Shown: piece by piece, positions 47,455 to 59,427 of the stretch
Layout of the letters: each line of letters begins with the position of its first letter
Position numbering within the stretch: the first letter of the stretch is position 1
Source of the DNA: Allacma fusca
Taxonomy: Eukaryota > Arthropoda > Collembola > Symphypleona > Sminthuridae
Direction of reading: 5' to 3'
Assembly: GCA_947179485.1 (NCBI GenBank)
Contig: OX359246.1
Span: 2,852,001 to 2,916,000 of the forward strand
Length of the DNA: 64,000 nucleotides
Notes under the pieces: generated by a model
Told to the model about the DNA's origin: nothing
What the model saw: the letters and a program-made list of their open reading frames with translations, nothing else
The model's database searches: none
Made by a program: the position numbers and the translations under genes

Positions 47455-50400
47455 CTTAACTTCAACATCGAGAAACTCGACGGAAACAACTACACCTGTT
47501 GGAAGCTGGATCTTTAGCTGGCGCTTGAGTCGGCAGAATTACGGGAGGTCGCAAACGGCACGAAGAAACTACCTGCCAGTGGCGATGCAAAAATCAAAGC
47601 ATGGAAGCTGAAAGATGTCCAAGCAAGAGTCACAATCGTGTCATCCTTGGACAGGACTCAGAAAAACCATGTATACAATTGCTCCACGGCGACGGAAATG
47701 CTTCAGAAATGAAGGAACTTACATTCGGACTGCAGCATCCTGATTCTTCAACACACCATGACACAATTTCTCAACTACAAGATTGAGAAAGATGCGCCCC
47801 CGGTAAAGGCAATGATGGAGTTACAAGAATTGGCTAGGTTGCTTGGGGAGATAAAGAACCCCGTTTCGGATGCCTGGCTGGTCAACAGGGTAGTGTCAAG
47901 CTTACCCAGTGAGTATCGTCCGTTTAAAAAATCTTGGGCATCTATATCAGCTACAACCCAAACTCCCGAAGCGCTGCTAGCACGATTCAAAAATGAGGAA
48001 CTCAAAAAGCGTGTAGAAAACGAATCAAATCCGGAAGACGTGGAAACCACTAAAGCATTCTATGCTCAAGGAAATCGGCAGCAAAAGGACAAGAAAGGTA
48101 TTGAAAATCCAAAACGTGAGGTAAAGTGCTATCGATAAAAAAACAGCAAAACAGGCCATTTTAAACGAGACTGCAGAAGCAGCAATGCTGGAAGATCTCA
48201 GGGCAGCCGAAGCGACCGTGGACGGGTGTACATGGGGAGAGTACAAGAATCATCCCAAGGATCAAGCTCGCAATTCTCAACTGCATCTCACAAGTCTGAA
48301 CAAACGCCAATTTACAAGACACGTGCATTTATGGATAGACTAAACACTGATGTCATTTTTCCTGTCCTAAATAACGAATGGATAAGCGATTCTGGCGCTA
48401 CCAACCATATTTTTGGAACCAAGGCCTGGTTTACGGATCTCCATGAGTACGGTACGAATAATTCAGTTTGTCTAGCCAATAATGGTTATATTAAACCAGT
48501 AGGATAAGGTATAATTACCTTAGAAGCCCTTCGGAGATAATTATGGCCCAAAAGGGCTTTAGGATTGAGACAGTTGAAAATCAAGTAGTGTATTACGAAA
48601 ACAAAACAATTCCGCGCATTAGTGCAATTTTTAAAGGTGGAATGTATGTCATGCAATTTAGACCATTAAAAGAACGTCTAAGTGCATTCTTAGCTATATC
48701 GCGTCAAGAAAACAGTAACATTTGGCATCAGCGACTTGCACACATAAACTATAATAATATTGCAGAAACAATTTAGAAAGGTGCAGTGAGAGGCGGTCCT
48801 GATATGTGTACATCATACAAGATCATTTGTGAGCCATGCGAATTGGGTAAACATAAAAGAACACCATTTCCACGTCTTACTTGTACTGACAATTATGAAG
48901 CAGGAGCAAAACTGAATGCGGATTTAGCAGGCAAGTTTAATGTCCCAGATCTTCGAGGTGCACGTTATTTTCTCCTAATAAAAGACCATGCTTCAAGCTT
49001 TAGGGTCGTGTATTTTTTCAATTCAAAAGATGAAACAACGGAGTGTGTGAAAGATTGGGTGGCATACATAGAAAATCAAACCAAGAATACTGTCCAAGAA
49101 GTTATTCCAAAGCGATAATGGTGGAGAACTCGTTAATCGCGAATTAGGACAATACTTTCGAAGAAAAGGCATTGGACATGAAACCTAAACATGGAAAACT
49201 TTCCCGAAAGCAATGGCAAGATTGAACGCGACATTTGAAAAATAAAAGATTCAGCTCGAACCATGCTATAAGCAAGCAAATTGCCAGAGAAATTTTGGGC
49301 GGAAGCCGTTAGGACGTCCGTATACATACACAACAGGGTGCTAAACAAGACAAATCCCGATATGACAGCACATGAAAGCATCTTTCGACATAAACCAAGT
49401 TTGGCTCACGCGCAAGTATTTGGTTGTACTGCGTACATCCATGTTCTACAGGAAAAGCGAACCTGTTGGCAGCCGAAGGGAAAGAAGTGTATCTTCGTTG
49501 ATACTCAGCCAATAGCAGAAAATATAGGCTTTACGATGAAGAAACCGGCAGTATAATTGAAGTTAGGAACGCAAATTTCAGTGAACAAGGAACCGGGGCA
49601 TCTAAATTGGTACATCAGACGAACCAAACGGAAATGCAATTTGGAAGACGACCGGATTAACCGAACAAGACGCGGACACCCGAAACGCCATGCAAAGCAC
49701 ATCAGCAGACCTTCCACCAACCAAAACCTACAAACCGTGTTAAGCCACAGAGAAGCTCAAAAACAATCTGATGGAAGAAATTTCAATACACAAAATCGTA
49801 GAACAAGGTGGAACCTCATTTACAACCCATGATAATGCGATGCCTTCGTCTTCCAGAGCAACTCAAAATGACAATATTGCTGCCCCAATTCCAGCTGTTG
49901 AACAAGTTAACAATCATGTTCAAAAGAAGAATAAGCTTGTGGATTATATTCCCGAAATTCTATCTAGTAAGTTACGTGACCGAAATAAGATTGACCAACC
50001 CCGACTAAATTTGGCTCGAATTGCTCAAGAACCTCTTACAAGCAAGCTCTAGAATGTGCTGAAAAGGACGAATGGGTCAAAGCTATAAATGAAGAGATAT
50101 CTAGCCAAGAATCTAATAATACAAATGAAGTGGTGAAAAGGCCACCAGGAGCGAAGCTTTTGGAAATAAAGTGGGTATTCAAGATTAAAAGAAATCCAGA
50201 CGGATCCGTGGCAAGATACAAGGCACGCCTGGTTGTCAGAGGATATCGACAACAGGAAGGGATAGATTTTTTGGAGACATTTGCGTCTGTCGTTATTTAC
50301 GAGTCTATTCGACTACTACTAGGTATTGCAGCCAATCAGCAAATGCATATTCAGCAATTCGACGTAAAAACCGCCTTTCGTCATGGGGACTTGAAACAGC

Positions 50401-50500
50401 AGACTTTCATAAAACTCCCTGAAGGTTTGCCTGAGCAAAACCCACAGAATGCACTCCGATTGCTATAGAGTGTATACGGCCTTAAGCAGGCGCTAAGATG
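47455..50500 (+). pseudogene. Copia gag, protease, integrase and first half of reverse transcriptase (decayed)
   Basis: Gag begins with a KLDGNNYTCWK segment (about 47473) typical of Copia Gag and is interrupted by a stop soon after. The best preserved Gag part is 47758-48138. The zinc knuckle near 48125 has lost its pattern through a stop. Protease is recognisable by the DSGA core at about 48390. The integrase zinc-binding motif (WHQRLAH then CEPCELGKHKR) spans about 48720-48860 and its catalytic core starts at LNADLAGKF (48910). The reverse transcriptase begins near 50150 with KWVFKIKRNPDG. At least six stops or frameshifts lie in this stretch, so it is not functional. Confidence 0.88.
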
Positions 50501-50525
50501 TTGGAATGAAAAATTCTCGAATTTT

Positions 50526-51542
50526 TTGGCCACCACATTTGACTTCAAACGTTCTACTCATGACCCCAGCGTATATATTGGAAATATAGCAGATAATTTA
50601 GTCCTCTTGGCACTTTGTGTGGATGACGGGTTAGTAATGTCTCGCAGTGAAACATCAATCAATGTCGTCATGTCAAAAATCTCAGCAGCATTCGAAATTA
50701 CCCAGGGCCCACCAAATACCTACGTTGGACTAGAAATTTCCATCGATCAGTTAACAGGGGATATCACCATCTCCCAGAAGGGATATATTAAATCAATTTT
50801 AGAAAAATTCAACATGTCTGATTGTTTTGCATCTAGCGTACCCATGCAACCTTATACAGATTTGATCGTCACCGACGAGTTTCACAAGGAATTCCCACAC
50901 CGTCAACTCATAGGTGGTCTGCTGTTTTTGGCTAAATGCTCCCGACCTTTGCCTTTGCCGTTTCTAAGTTGGCTCAATTTAGTAATAGATACAATGAAAC
51001 CCACTGGAAAGCAGCCAAAGGTGTCCTACGCTACCTTCGGGGAACTACTAGTCATGGGATAACCTACCGTCGAAGAGGCTCTTTAATACTTAAAAGCTAT
51101 ACCGACTCCGACTACGCCGGCGATAAAATATCGCGTAAATCTGCTACTGCTATGGTAGTCACAATAGATGAGTCACCGATTTCCTGGCAAAGTCAGAAAC
51201 AGCCATGTGTGGCACTGTCCTCAACAGAGGCGGAATATATAGCCCCAAATGTTGATTTAAAAGACGTTAAGTGGCCCCGAGCTTTCTTGTCAGAACTGAC
51301 ATTCGCTCAACCCGAACCCACAACAGTTTTTGTTGACAATCAAAGCGCGATCAAGTTATCAAAAAATCCAGAAATGCATTCACGCACGAAGCACATTGAT
51401 GTGCGCTACCACTTCACCCGCAACCTAATAGAACAAGGTGAAATTTCAGTTACATACATCCCGACAACGGAACAATTGGCCGACAGCTTAACAAAACCAC
51501 TAATGAAGACCAAACTAGTCGAAAATAGAAAAGAGTTGGGTC
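50526..51542 (+). pseudogene. Copia reverse transcriptase (C-terminal) and RNase H
   Basis: The polymerase active-site segment reads LCVDDGLV (about 50612), a variant of the usual YVDDM/L. RT continues to about 51060, where the frame shifts and the next open frame carries RNase H: YTDSDYAGD (about 51100), the SSTEAEY motif and the NQSAIKLSKNPEMHSRTKHID stretch typical of Copia. RNase H is intact and runs without a stop into the envelope-like region. Confidence 0.9.
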
Positions 51543-53147
51543 TGCACGAGACAGTTACTCCAAGGGCAAATGTATCAAGACTATCTCCCTGGACAGTAAT
51601 AACTCTACTTTTAATGGTTATGCTAAGCGCATGTGCAGACCCATTACAAGGTTCAGTCCCTGCAATTGGGCATAAAAGCAAGACCCCGATTACCGTTGGA
51701 CATTATCAAGTGAACCTTAAAGTTAATTTTTTCAGCCCTTGCGACATTCTAACTGAAACAAATATGCACTCTGATCTCTTGCCATTAGCTCAAAGCAGGT
51801 GCAAGAAATTATATCAGGAGCTTTTTATTGATGAATTACGAAAAATGTGTCAACGTAAGAATTGGATCGAGGTTACAGAACGAAAGAAGCGAGTTGTCGA
51901 CCTTATAATTGGGTTAATTATAATTGCGGTAATTGCAAGTGCAAGAATTGGTATCGCAGGCACAACCATTGCCAAAATAAACTCCAACCGCATAGATTCC
52001 GTCGAGGACCGAATTTCCGCTGAGGAGAATATTTTGAACAGTGTGCAAGAACAGGTGAAGAAAAACATGGAAAATATCAAGATACTCCAAACAAGTTTTG
52101 ATGCAACATTACGGAACTTAAGCTCACTTCGGGTTGATCATGATGAGCTGAAGGTGAAGATAGTTGGAACAACTTTCGCTATCTCATTCCTCACAAACCG
52201 ACTACTCACAGCCAAATCGGTCATCCGCAAAGCACATCGGCAATGGAAGCAAGGCCGTGTTAATGCAGATTTTCTTAATTATTTTAACTACAGCCTACGT
52301 TGCGGCGACTTGTGTCCTTTGCATATAGCTCGGCCACAGAAATGTGTAATCTCTGAAGATGGTACAAAAATGTACATGGACTTTGCCCTGCCCATGATTA
52401 GCCAAGATCTAACCTTAGTTGAAGCGGATGTGTTCCAACTCATGGCTCGCAAAGGTGATGAAACGTGCACTATTAAGTATGTAGGACCGAAAAATGCAAT
52501 TCTTTCTCAATCGGAGCATTGTGTTCGAGCCGTAAACGTGGATCAGAACCCCAGATATGACCACATCTTAGCGCCTGTCAAGGGATGCCTACCACATATG
52601 GAGGGCGTAAACGATACCAAGTATTTCATCCGTTCTCATTGTGAGAAACAAAGGCCTCTTGATGAACAAAACTTCGTCCAAATCAAAGCATATAATGGTT
52701 TTTACCATGTGTATTGTCCAGAGTCGAAATTAACCGTTGAAGGAAGCCCCAGAAAATGCTTAGACAATGTGATGTTTATCCCCACGAATACAAACTTTCG
52801 GATTAATGACATGGAATTTGAAGGAAGCCGAATGAGTAGTTCATCATGAATCTCTAGATCATGCTTTTACAATGCAAACAAATTGGCATTTAAAACCCAA
52901 TATCATTTGAACCGCATTGATGGTAGACATTGATCACAGTGACTTCAAAGTAACAAAACTGAATGAACATAACTTTCACAGTGTTAGTAATTATTATTCT
53001 ACTTTGGCATGCATAGTTACTATTGTAATTTTGTTGATTATCATTGTATGTCTCTGCAAAAGAAAACCAAATTCACCTAGACAGATATTTGTTATTGCCA
53101 GACCATTAACAGAATCGTATGATATGACTCAAGTGCTAACACTGTAA
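51543..53147 (+). pseudogene. Envelope-like glycoprotein region fused in frame after Copia RNase H
   Basis: In the same frame as RNase H, the sequence continues with a hydrophobic signal-like stretch (VITLLLMVMLSACA, about 51595), then a Cys-containing segment, a furin-type site RKKR (51881-51892) and directly after it a long hydrophobic, Gly/Ala/Ile-rich stretch resembling a fusion peptide. A heptad-rich coiled-coil-like region lies at about 51975-52140, then a Cys-rich domain to the stop at 52847. After a frame break a second piece (52917-53147) has a membrane anchor (about 53010-53065) and a basic tail. This layout is that of class I envelope proteins. It is broken by at least one frameshift and one stop. 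Family origin is not recognised. Confidence 0.7.
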
Positions 53148-53276
53148 GCTTATAATGGTTCAAATTCGATTGGTATGTTAAAACGAAAAATGTTATTGAT
53201 CTTATGAAATGTAGGATTAGGTTTATTACTAAAACCTTTTGTTTGGCTAATTTTTAAATTAAAGATTGAGGGAAGG

Positions 53277-53638
53277 TAAGAGTAAACATTGATGACTAGG
53301 CTTCTGTATCCTAGGAATACATGTTTAGGTGATAAGCAATCTCCACTTTAAAACTATTTCTAGTGAGTCCGTGCGAAGAACCTATGACTAAATGTACTTT
53401 CTAATAATATTATTCTGCACAAATGACGCAGTAACCCATGCTCCATTCTCTAGCTGGTTACTCGTTTAGGTCCTATATAAGACTAGCTTTCTAGACTGTT
53501 AAGTTAGTAATTCTCCCACACTGTTACTCTGCCCAACTCTGCTTCAGTTATTGTATTTTATATTGTTGTTTAATACATCATTATACATTTAAGTGTATAG
53601 AATCGATATTACAAATTCGTGCTATTCATTTAATCACA
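53277..53638 (+). repeat. 3' LTR of the Copia element
   Basis: Matches the 5' LTR along its length; begins TAAGAGTAAAC (the first bases differ from the left LTR) after a polypurine tract at 53268-53276 and ends TTTAATCACA followed by GTGCG. Confidence 0.88.
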
Positions 53639-53643
53639 GTGCG

Positions 53644-55250
53644 GCACCTGTGATGTGTAATAAACATTTTCTAATATTTAATCGTCACAAGTCTATGATA
53701 AAATTGGAGTGTTGAAGTTGAGAAACGACTGGCTTTACATCTAGTCTGGTCATTAATGCTATGATTGGTTAGCCGAGGTTTTCATGGTTCTAATTTCCTA
53801 TCCTTCGAAAGATTTGGAGCATCCTTGATTACTAGGACAGGAGGATTCTTTAAAGATACTGGTTCTTCCTTATTTTAGTGAGGAAAACGCATGGATCGAT
53901 ATCTCTGAAGAGGTTCTATAACCATAGATCTGTTTGTTAAAACTTCATCGTGTCGGAGATTGACAATATCGAATGAGTATTTAGTAGCCATACTAATACT
54001 AAGGAAAAGACATACTCCAAAATTTTCAAACTTGTACATTTCATATAAATTCATTTTGGGAACATTTATTGACTGATATACGTGTAAATATGTTTTTCTT
54101 TTAAATTGGCATACAGTTCACAAAATATTAGTGGTCAATCGTGATAGAATATTAGAAGATAAGAAAAGCCTTTTATACGACTGCTTTTCCCCTCGGGCAA
54201 TCTAGTAGGATAGGTAAAGCCTTTTATACGGATACTTTTTTCCTCGGGCAACCTTTGTATTGATAATGTAAAATATAGTACTCTGGGCTAAAGGCTCAGA
54301 ACCCGTTGTAGATGCTACAAATGGCGGCATCTTACGGATAAATTATGTACTCCGTACTGCACATAAGAAACTATGGCTCCAAGTTTCGAATAATCATTAT
54401 TAACCTCAAACACAAAATGTTAAATTAAACCTCATTTAAATACGACGTTTTCAAACGTCTGACGTGAATCTGTGTGTAATAATTATTACACGTTTACACA
54501 CCACGTACACGGAGAGGTAAGATTAGCATAACCAAATTACAGCAGCGGTGGAGGGTCGTCGGGAAGGGGTCGTGTGCAGTTCACAGTTGCCAAGGTAAGC
54601 CCTCGTAATTTGTTGCAATTACTTAAAAAAAAATAATTTAATTATAATAATTATGTGCAAGTAATTTCTTGAATGTACTGTAAGTGTTCCTTCTGATTTT
54701 TTTCTCGGAGTTGTCACCGCCTTTTTGCTGATGAATATGTTTTTGTTGTCTGTTAAATATATTTTATAACTATAGTTTGAGTTTTGTTTATTCACACTAT
54801 ACACACGCTTTTGTCTATTTTATTGCATACAGCCAAATGAATAATTGGAAGTATTGGAACTAATTTAATTCATTGATTAATCGTGTCAGTGTTGTGCGTT
54901 GTTGTTTAATTAATTTTTATACTTATATTTTTAGTGTCCTTACTCTTGAGTTACTGTCGGGATGGTGTCTCAACCCAGAGTGTAATTGAGAATTCTGTCC
55001 CAGGCAATGAGTGCAGGACATTGCACAACTGGGAGAGGAAGTTCTTGGCATTACAAGAACTGTTGTGGTTTATAGTTACCGTAGGCAACGGCACTTGTTA
55101 GAACTTTTACAACCACCAATTAGTTTGTCACGATTAAATAAACGATTTACGGATAAAATTATAATCGTTCTTTTTGTTACAATTGATTTAAAGCATATTT
55201 TCATTAACCTTATTTCAGCTCCGTATTCCTTTATTCTTAGCGCCAATTTC
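53644..55250. other. No gene recognised
   Basis: AT-rich sequence. Two near-repeats of a CCTTTTATACG..CTCGGGCAA segment occur at about 54168-54200 and 54217-54250. No coding frame is convincing. Confidence 0.4.
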
Positions 55251-55254
55251 AAAG

Positions 55255-56254
55255 CATGCTCCACAATGCTCGACAATTATAGAGCATGCTCCTCAATGCT
55301 CGACAATTATGGAGCATGCTCCTGAATGCTCGACAATTATAGAGCATGCTCCTCAATGCTCGACAATTATAGAGCATGCTCCTCACTGCTCGGCAATTAT
55401 AGAGCATGCTCATGAATGCTCCGAAATTATATAGCATGCTCCTCAATGCTCGACAATTATAGAGCATGCTCCTCAATGCTCGACAATTATAGAGCATGCT
55501 CCTCAATGCTCGACAATTATAGAGCATGCTCCTCAATGCTCGACAATTATAGAGCATGCTCCTCACTGCTCGGCAATTATAGAGCATGCTCATGAATGCT
55601 CCGAAATTAGAGAGCATGCTCCACAATGATCAACAACTATGGAGCATGCTCCACAATGCTCAACAATTACGGAGCATGCTCCACAATGCTCAACAATTAC
55701 GGAGCATGCTCCTCATTGCTCGACAATTAGAGAGAATGCTAATCAATAATCTGGTTGTGGCAATCAGTTAAGGGTTTGGGAACTAACTGTAGAGTGTAGA
55801 GCATGCTCCTCAATGCTCGACAATTATAGAGCATGCTCCTCACTGCTCGGAAATTATAGAGCATGCTCATGAATGCTCCGAAATTATATAGCATGCTCCT
55901 CAATGCTCGACAATTATAGAGCATGCTCCTCAATGCTCGACAATTATAGAGCATGCTCCTCAATGCTCGACAATTATAGAGCATGCTCCTCAATGCTCGA
56001 CAATTATAGAGCATGCTCCTCACTGCTCGGCAATTATAGAGCATGCTCATGAATGCTCCGAAATTAGAGAGCATGCTCCACAATGATCAACAACTATGGA
56101 GCATGCTCCACAATGCTCAACAATTACGGAGCATGCTCCACAATGCTCAACAATTACGGAGCATGCTCCTCATTGCTCGACAATTAGAGAGAATGCTAAT
56201 CAATAATCTGGTTGTGGCAATCAGTTAAGGGTTTGGGAACTAACTGTAGAGTGT
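55255..56254. repeat. 30-bp minisatellite with a ~457-bp higher-order duplication
   Basis: About 27 units of the type AGAGCATGCTCCTCAATGCTC plus GACAATTAT. Each unit contains the palindrome GAGCATGCTC and can also pair with the following GAGCATTGAG-like stretch. A non-repeat spacer (ATCAATAATCTGGTTGTGGC...) ends each of two blocks, at 55731-55797 and 56188-56254, giving a higher-order period of about 457 bp; the two blocks are almost identical, so the duplication is recent. Since 30 is divisible by three, long minus-strand frames encode 10-residue repeats, but there is no sign of expression. Confidence 0.92.
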
Positions 56255-56613
56255 ATGCTAAGGTGTTACCAGCTTAATTTTTGATCGCAATATTTTAGTC
56301 TTCCAGATGAACGTTCCGTCACTTTGAGTAGCACACGGTTAATACATTTTGTGGACATTGGAATATATTAAAGTTGCAGACAAGCAGTCTCAGTTGGATA
56401 TATTTTTATAGTAGGGATAAGTGAACTTGCATACTCGACAAAAATATAGTTCTGGGGGTATACGCCGAGCGTGCTGTACATGCAATTGAAGTACGCGGGA
56501 GAAATGTCCCTGCTGTATGGATCAAATTTCGCTGATTACTGCAAAACGCAGTCAAAGGGTAGTGTGTTAGATATTAATAAAGTTAATAAGACGTCAATTA
56601 TGACAGAATCATT

Positions 56614-56820
56614 ATGGTAGCAGTCTATGGTGTTTCAAACATTCGATACATGGACGGAGGGATCATGTATATTCTAGGAAATGTCACAGAATCCGGTCCG
56701 ACTACGTGGGAACCCGAGAGGGATGGTCCAGGAGTTATTTATCCTGACCAGTTCCGAATACGTTTAGTTGCTCTTGATAATTATTTCAATCTAAGTTCTT
56801 ATTTCAATGCGTACAATTAA
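56614..56820 (+). CDS. Small open frame, possible exon, unrecognised
   Basis: 68 codons from an ATG at 56614 in reasonable context. The product has a YxxDGG stretch and a TTWEPERDGPG segment that look protein-like, but no signal peptide, partner exon or family was recognised. Confidence 0.2.
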   Translation: MVAVYGVSNIRYMDGGIMYILGNVTESGPTTWEPERDGPGVIYPDQFRIRLVALDNYFNLSSYFNAYN

Positions 56821-57070
56821 TTTATGTCGACACCGTCGGAATGTTTATTGTCCTTTTAACCTAAATGTAACTACTGGAAGGTGCAAGGGTCTAAATAATG
56901 GTTATCGTCCCCACACAAACGTTTTTATTTTTTAAATTCAATGCCTATTATTGCTGGCTTGTTGCTCGTCTTGGGATAGTGCACCTGGAAGATGACTACC
57001 AACATACTTCGCTTACGGGGGGCAATTAAGATTTATGCTTAGGGTAGATACCGTTAAATAGGACTGGTAT

Positions 57071-57639
57071 CACTGGTTCCCACAGTCACGGTCACAAACA
57101 TTGAAATTCAAGGTGAGGTCAATCGAATCCCAGAGCTGCTCGCCTGCACGGCACTGATGAGATTTGGTGGAAACTTGGATGCAAGTATAATAAACACCTG
57201 TGGGGACAATTTCAAGTGTACGAGAAGTGCTGGAGAAACAGGTATATGTTCCAACCCATTGTGCGACGAATGTGCGGTCGGTCAAGAAATTCCCACGCTA
57301 GCGTGTAAAGCCGCTGTACTGAAAAGGGTTGCCGGAGCATCAATTTATTACGCACGGCTATCTGATCAGAACGATAGTGGCAGGGAGAATTGTTTAACTT
57401 TTACCCCAGCAACAACAAATGACGGGTTTTCCTGTGTTTATGATGGGCTGATAACACTGGCAATGATTGTTACCCACAAGAAGACGAAGAAGATAGGACA
57501 AGTAAAAACCTTCACGAGTTTGAAAATTCTTTACAAATCAGCTTGTCCGAGAAACTTAACGAACCCAACTACCTACGCATGTAGGAATCCACGACATTGT
57601 TATTGTAGATTGGCTCATTATTTAATACTGTATCTTTAA
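57071..57639 (+). CDS. Unrecognised Cys-rich frame, probable exon
   Basis: The frame is open for about 189 codons without a stop from 57071, unusually long for such AT-rich DNA; the first ATG is at 57157. It has about a dozen Cys, concentrated in two patches (CGDNFKC..CSNPLCDEC and CPR..CRNPRHCYC), suggesting a secreted disulphide-rich protein. No signal peptide is present, so an upstream exon would be needed; none was identified. A minus-strand frame (57070-57285) overlaps and has a CBM14-like Cys spacing, but is shorter. Low certainty for both. Confidence 0.35.
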
Positions 57640-58220
57640 ATCCATAAAATTTATGTTCGTGCGTACAGGTTTGTAGGGGTTAGGGGAATGTAAATTGAAA
57701 TAATATTCATGAGGCAGAACCTCGTAGGTTAGTTATTCTATGCTTGGATTCGATCTTAGTGCAATTTCACATTGGGACGCATTGGAAACACAGGACGTCA
57801 ATATGAACTGTGTATTTCACAGAAATCCAACTCACTCCGTCTCTGACAACGCAAGCATGCCCCCGACATTACGTATGATTGAATGAGCATAAATAATTTG
57901 TTGTAGTAAATTGATTTTATATTTTTGCTGTGAAGGATAGATTCATTTCTTAAATTTTTATAGTTATTAAGTTTTGAATTACAAATGCAAGTAATTACGG
58001 GGTCTTCACGAATGAAATAGCTTTTGGTATAATAAATGATGGTGGTGGTGGGTTAAAACACAAAATGTATAATTGTAAACACCAAACTTTATTTGACATC
58101 AAAATCCCTTCGCCGAAATTAATTAATCATGCACTATATAAAATTACGGGTAAACTTTGCAATCAACGTTTGCAAATCATCTGCCTTTGTACAAATGGTT
58201 ATCAGTAAGATGACCGTGCT
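57640..58220. other. No gene recognised
   Basis: AT-rich spacer between the plus-strand frame and the minus-strand gene that ends at 58221. Contains a short GGTGGTGGTGGG run at about 58040. Confidence 0.4.
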
Positions 58221-59303
58221 TCATTCCTGGCTTTCGGGGTCCTCGTTTATGAACGATAGAACAGCAGTCATCAGCTCCGTGTCAAACCACATGCACGGAC
58301 CCTACAAACACAAACATTATTTAATGAGAGATTGGAATCAAGAGCAACTGATTGTTTAATACATTACGAATGCAGCCATATACACTAACTTAAAAAATCA
58401 TGGTGTTACTATGCATTGAATGCAAACAAGAGCTAAACTTACGGCCCAGTTGTTGAAGCGTTCACAAATGTCTTCTGGGACGGGGTTCAACAGACCAAAC
58501 TCAAAGTTCCCGTTTCTTGGGTTAAACTGAAGTCGCAGCCTCACGCTACACGTCTCCAAATCCGGCTCGGCCGCCCAGAACTCTCGGACGTTTTTCGGGT
58601 CGACTGCTCTTACTCTGGATTCATCATCCGCAAAATAGGGTAAGGGGTCCGAATCCTTCTTCCCGCATCGCTTGTGCTGATCAATTTGGATAAGCATTTG
58701 CTCAGCGAACTCGGCAATTTGCTTTGCTTCATAGTCCGACAATTTAATCCGCTGCATGGATTTTGCAGTCTTTTTGCCAATATGCAGATACAAGCATCTG
58801 CCTCCTTCATTGTAGACCTTTCTGCCAAAGTACTGCTCATCCTCGTCTAGCTACGCCAAATTGAATAAGAACAGCATTTTATTATTATTATCTCCTCCGT
58901 CATTGTTTATAGCTTCCAAAATTTAGAGCATGTTCATTAATGTACCTTATTATTAATAATGCTCATTAATGCTCCTTATTTTAGAGCATGCTCAGTAATG
59001 CTCCTTAATTTAAGAGCATGCTCATTAATGCTCCCTAATGTCATGTGATCCTCAGTAATGCTCGTCAAATATATTTCAGAGCATTTTGGAAAATACAGGG
59101 CGTAAAAATTGTCATGTAATGATATAGACTTACGACAAAAACGTCTGTGGCAGTCCAAAAGTCATCGTCATTCGGAGAAAGCTTCTTGCTCGTGGTCACC
59201 TTAGGTGGTTTTGGAGTGGCCAAGGGGTCGAATTTCCTGAGCTTCACTTTGCGAATATGCTTTGGAGTTGATCCATGGTCCGGGGATAAAGTACCCCATG
59301 CAG
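58221..59303 (-). CDS. C-terminal three exons of an unrecognised gene
   Basis: Exons 59134-59303, 58443-58850 and 58221-58301 join in phase 0 with GTAAGT donors and give 218 residues ending at a stop at 58221. The first exon begins in phase 1, so at least one upstream exon is missing; the decayed Tc1 element at 59428-61105 may lie in that intron. The protein is soluble-looking: a basic Lys/Pro-rich start, an acidic segment (LDEDEQYFGRK), a helical part and a C-terminal end with Trp and Phe (ERFNNWA then MWFDTELM). No family is recognised. Intron two contains a fragment of the 30-bp minisatellite. Confidence 0.6.
58925..59060. repeat. Dispersed short copy of the 30-bp minisatellite
   Basis: Four or five degenerate units with GAGCATGCTC and TAATGCTCC lie in an intron of the minus-strand gene, about 2.7 kb from the main array at 55255-56254. 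Confidence 0.75.
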
Positions 59304-59427
59304 CTTTAAATATAAAAAATAAAAACGTGTTATTAAAATTATTTCATATCATTTTTACCAATATCACCACTATTAATTCAAAAACAAACTAGGTACAAAA
59401 TATAATTAAAAAAGATGTACAGACCTA

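Larger units (their letters stand above)
46930..53638 (+). mobile_element. Copia-type LTR retrotransposon with envelope-like region
   Basis: Two LTRs of about 361 bp (46930-47290, 53277-53638) differ at roughly 20 positions by eye, so the copy is not recent. A 5-bp flank ATGCG/GTGCG matches at 4 of 5. The left LTR is followed at once by TGGTAACAGAGC, a primer-binding site of the Copia initiator-Met type, and the right LTR is preceded by a purine tract (GAGGGAAGG). Domain order is gag, protease, integrase, reverse transcriptase, RNase H, the Ty1/Copia order, with an additional envelope-like part between RNase H and the 3' LTR. Numerous stops and shifts break the gag-integrase part. Confidence 0.92.

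Noticed and set aside
55249..56083. Long minus-strand frames of 10-residue repeats (MLYNCRALRS type)
   Set aside because: They follow from a 30-bp unit lacking stops in that frame; no start context, splice sites or flanking domain support a gene.
55255..56228. Regular 30-bp repeats resembling a CRISPR array
   Set aside because: Units are contiguous without unique spacers, and the DNA is eukaryotic; this is a minisatellite.
57070..57285. Minus-strand peritrophin (CBM14)-like peptide
   Set aside because: Cys spacing is suggestive, but the overlapping plus-strand frame is far longer and no signal peptide or splice partner was seen.
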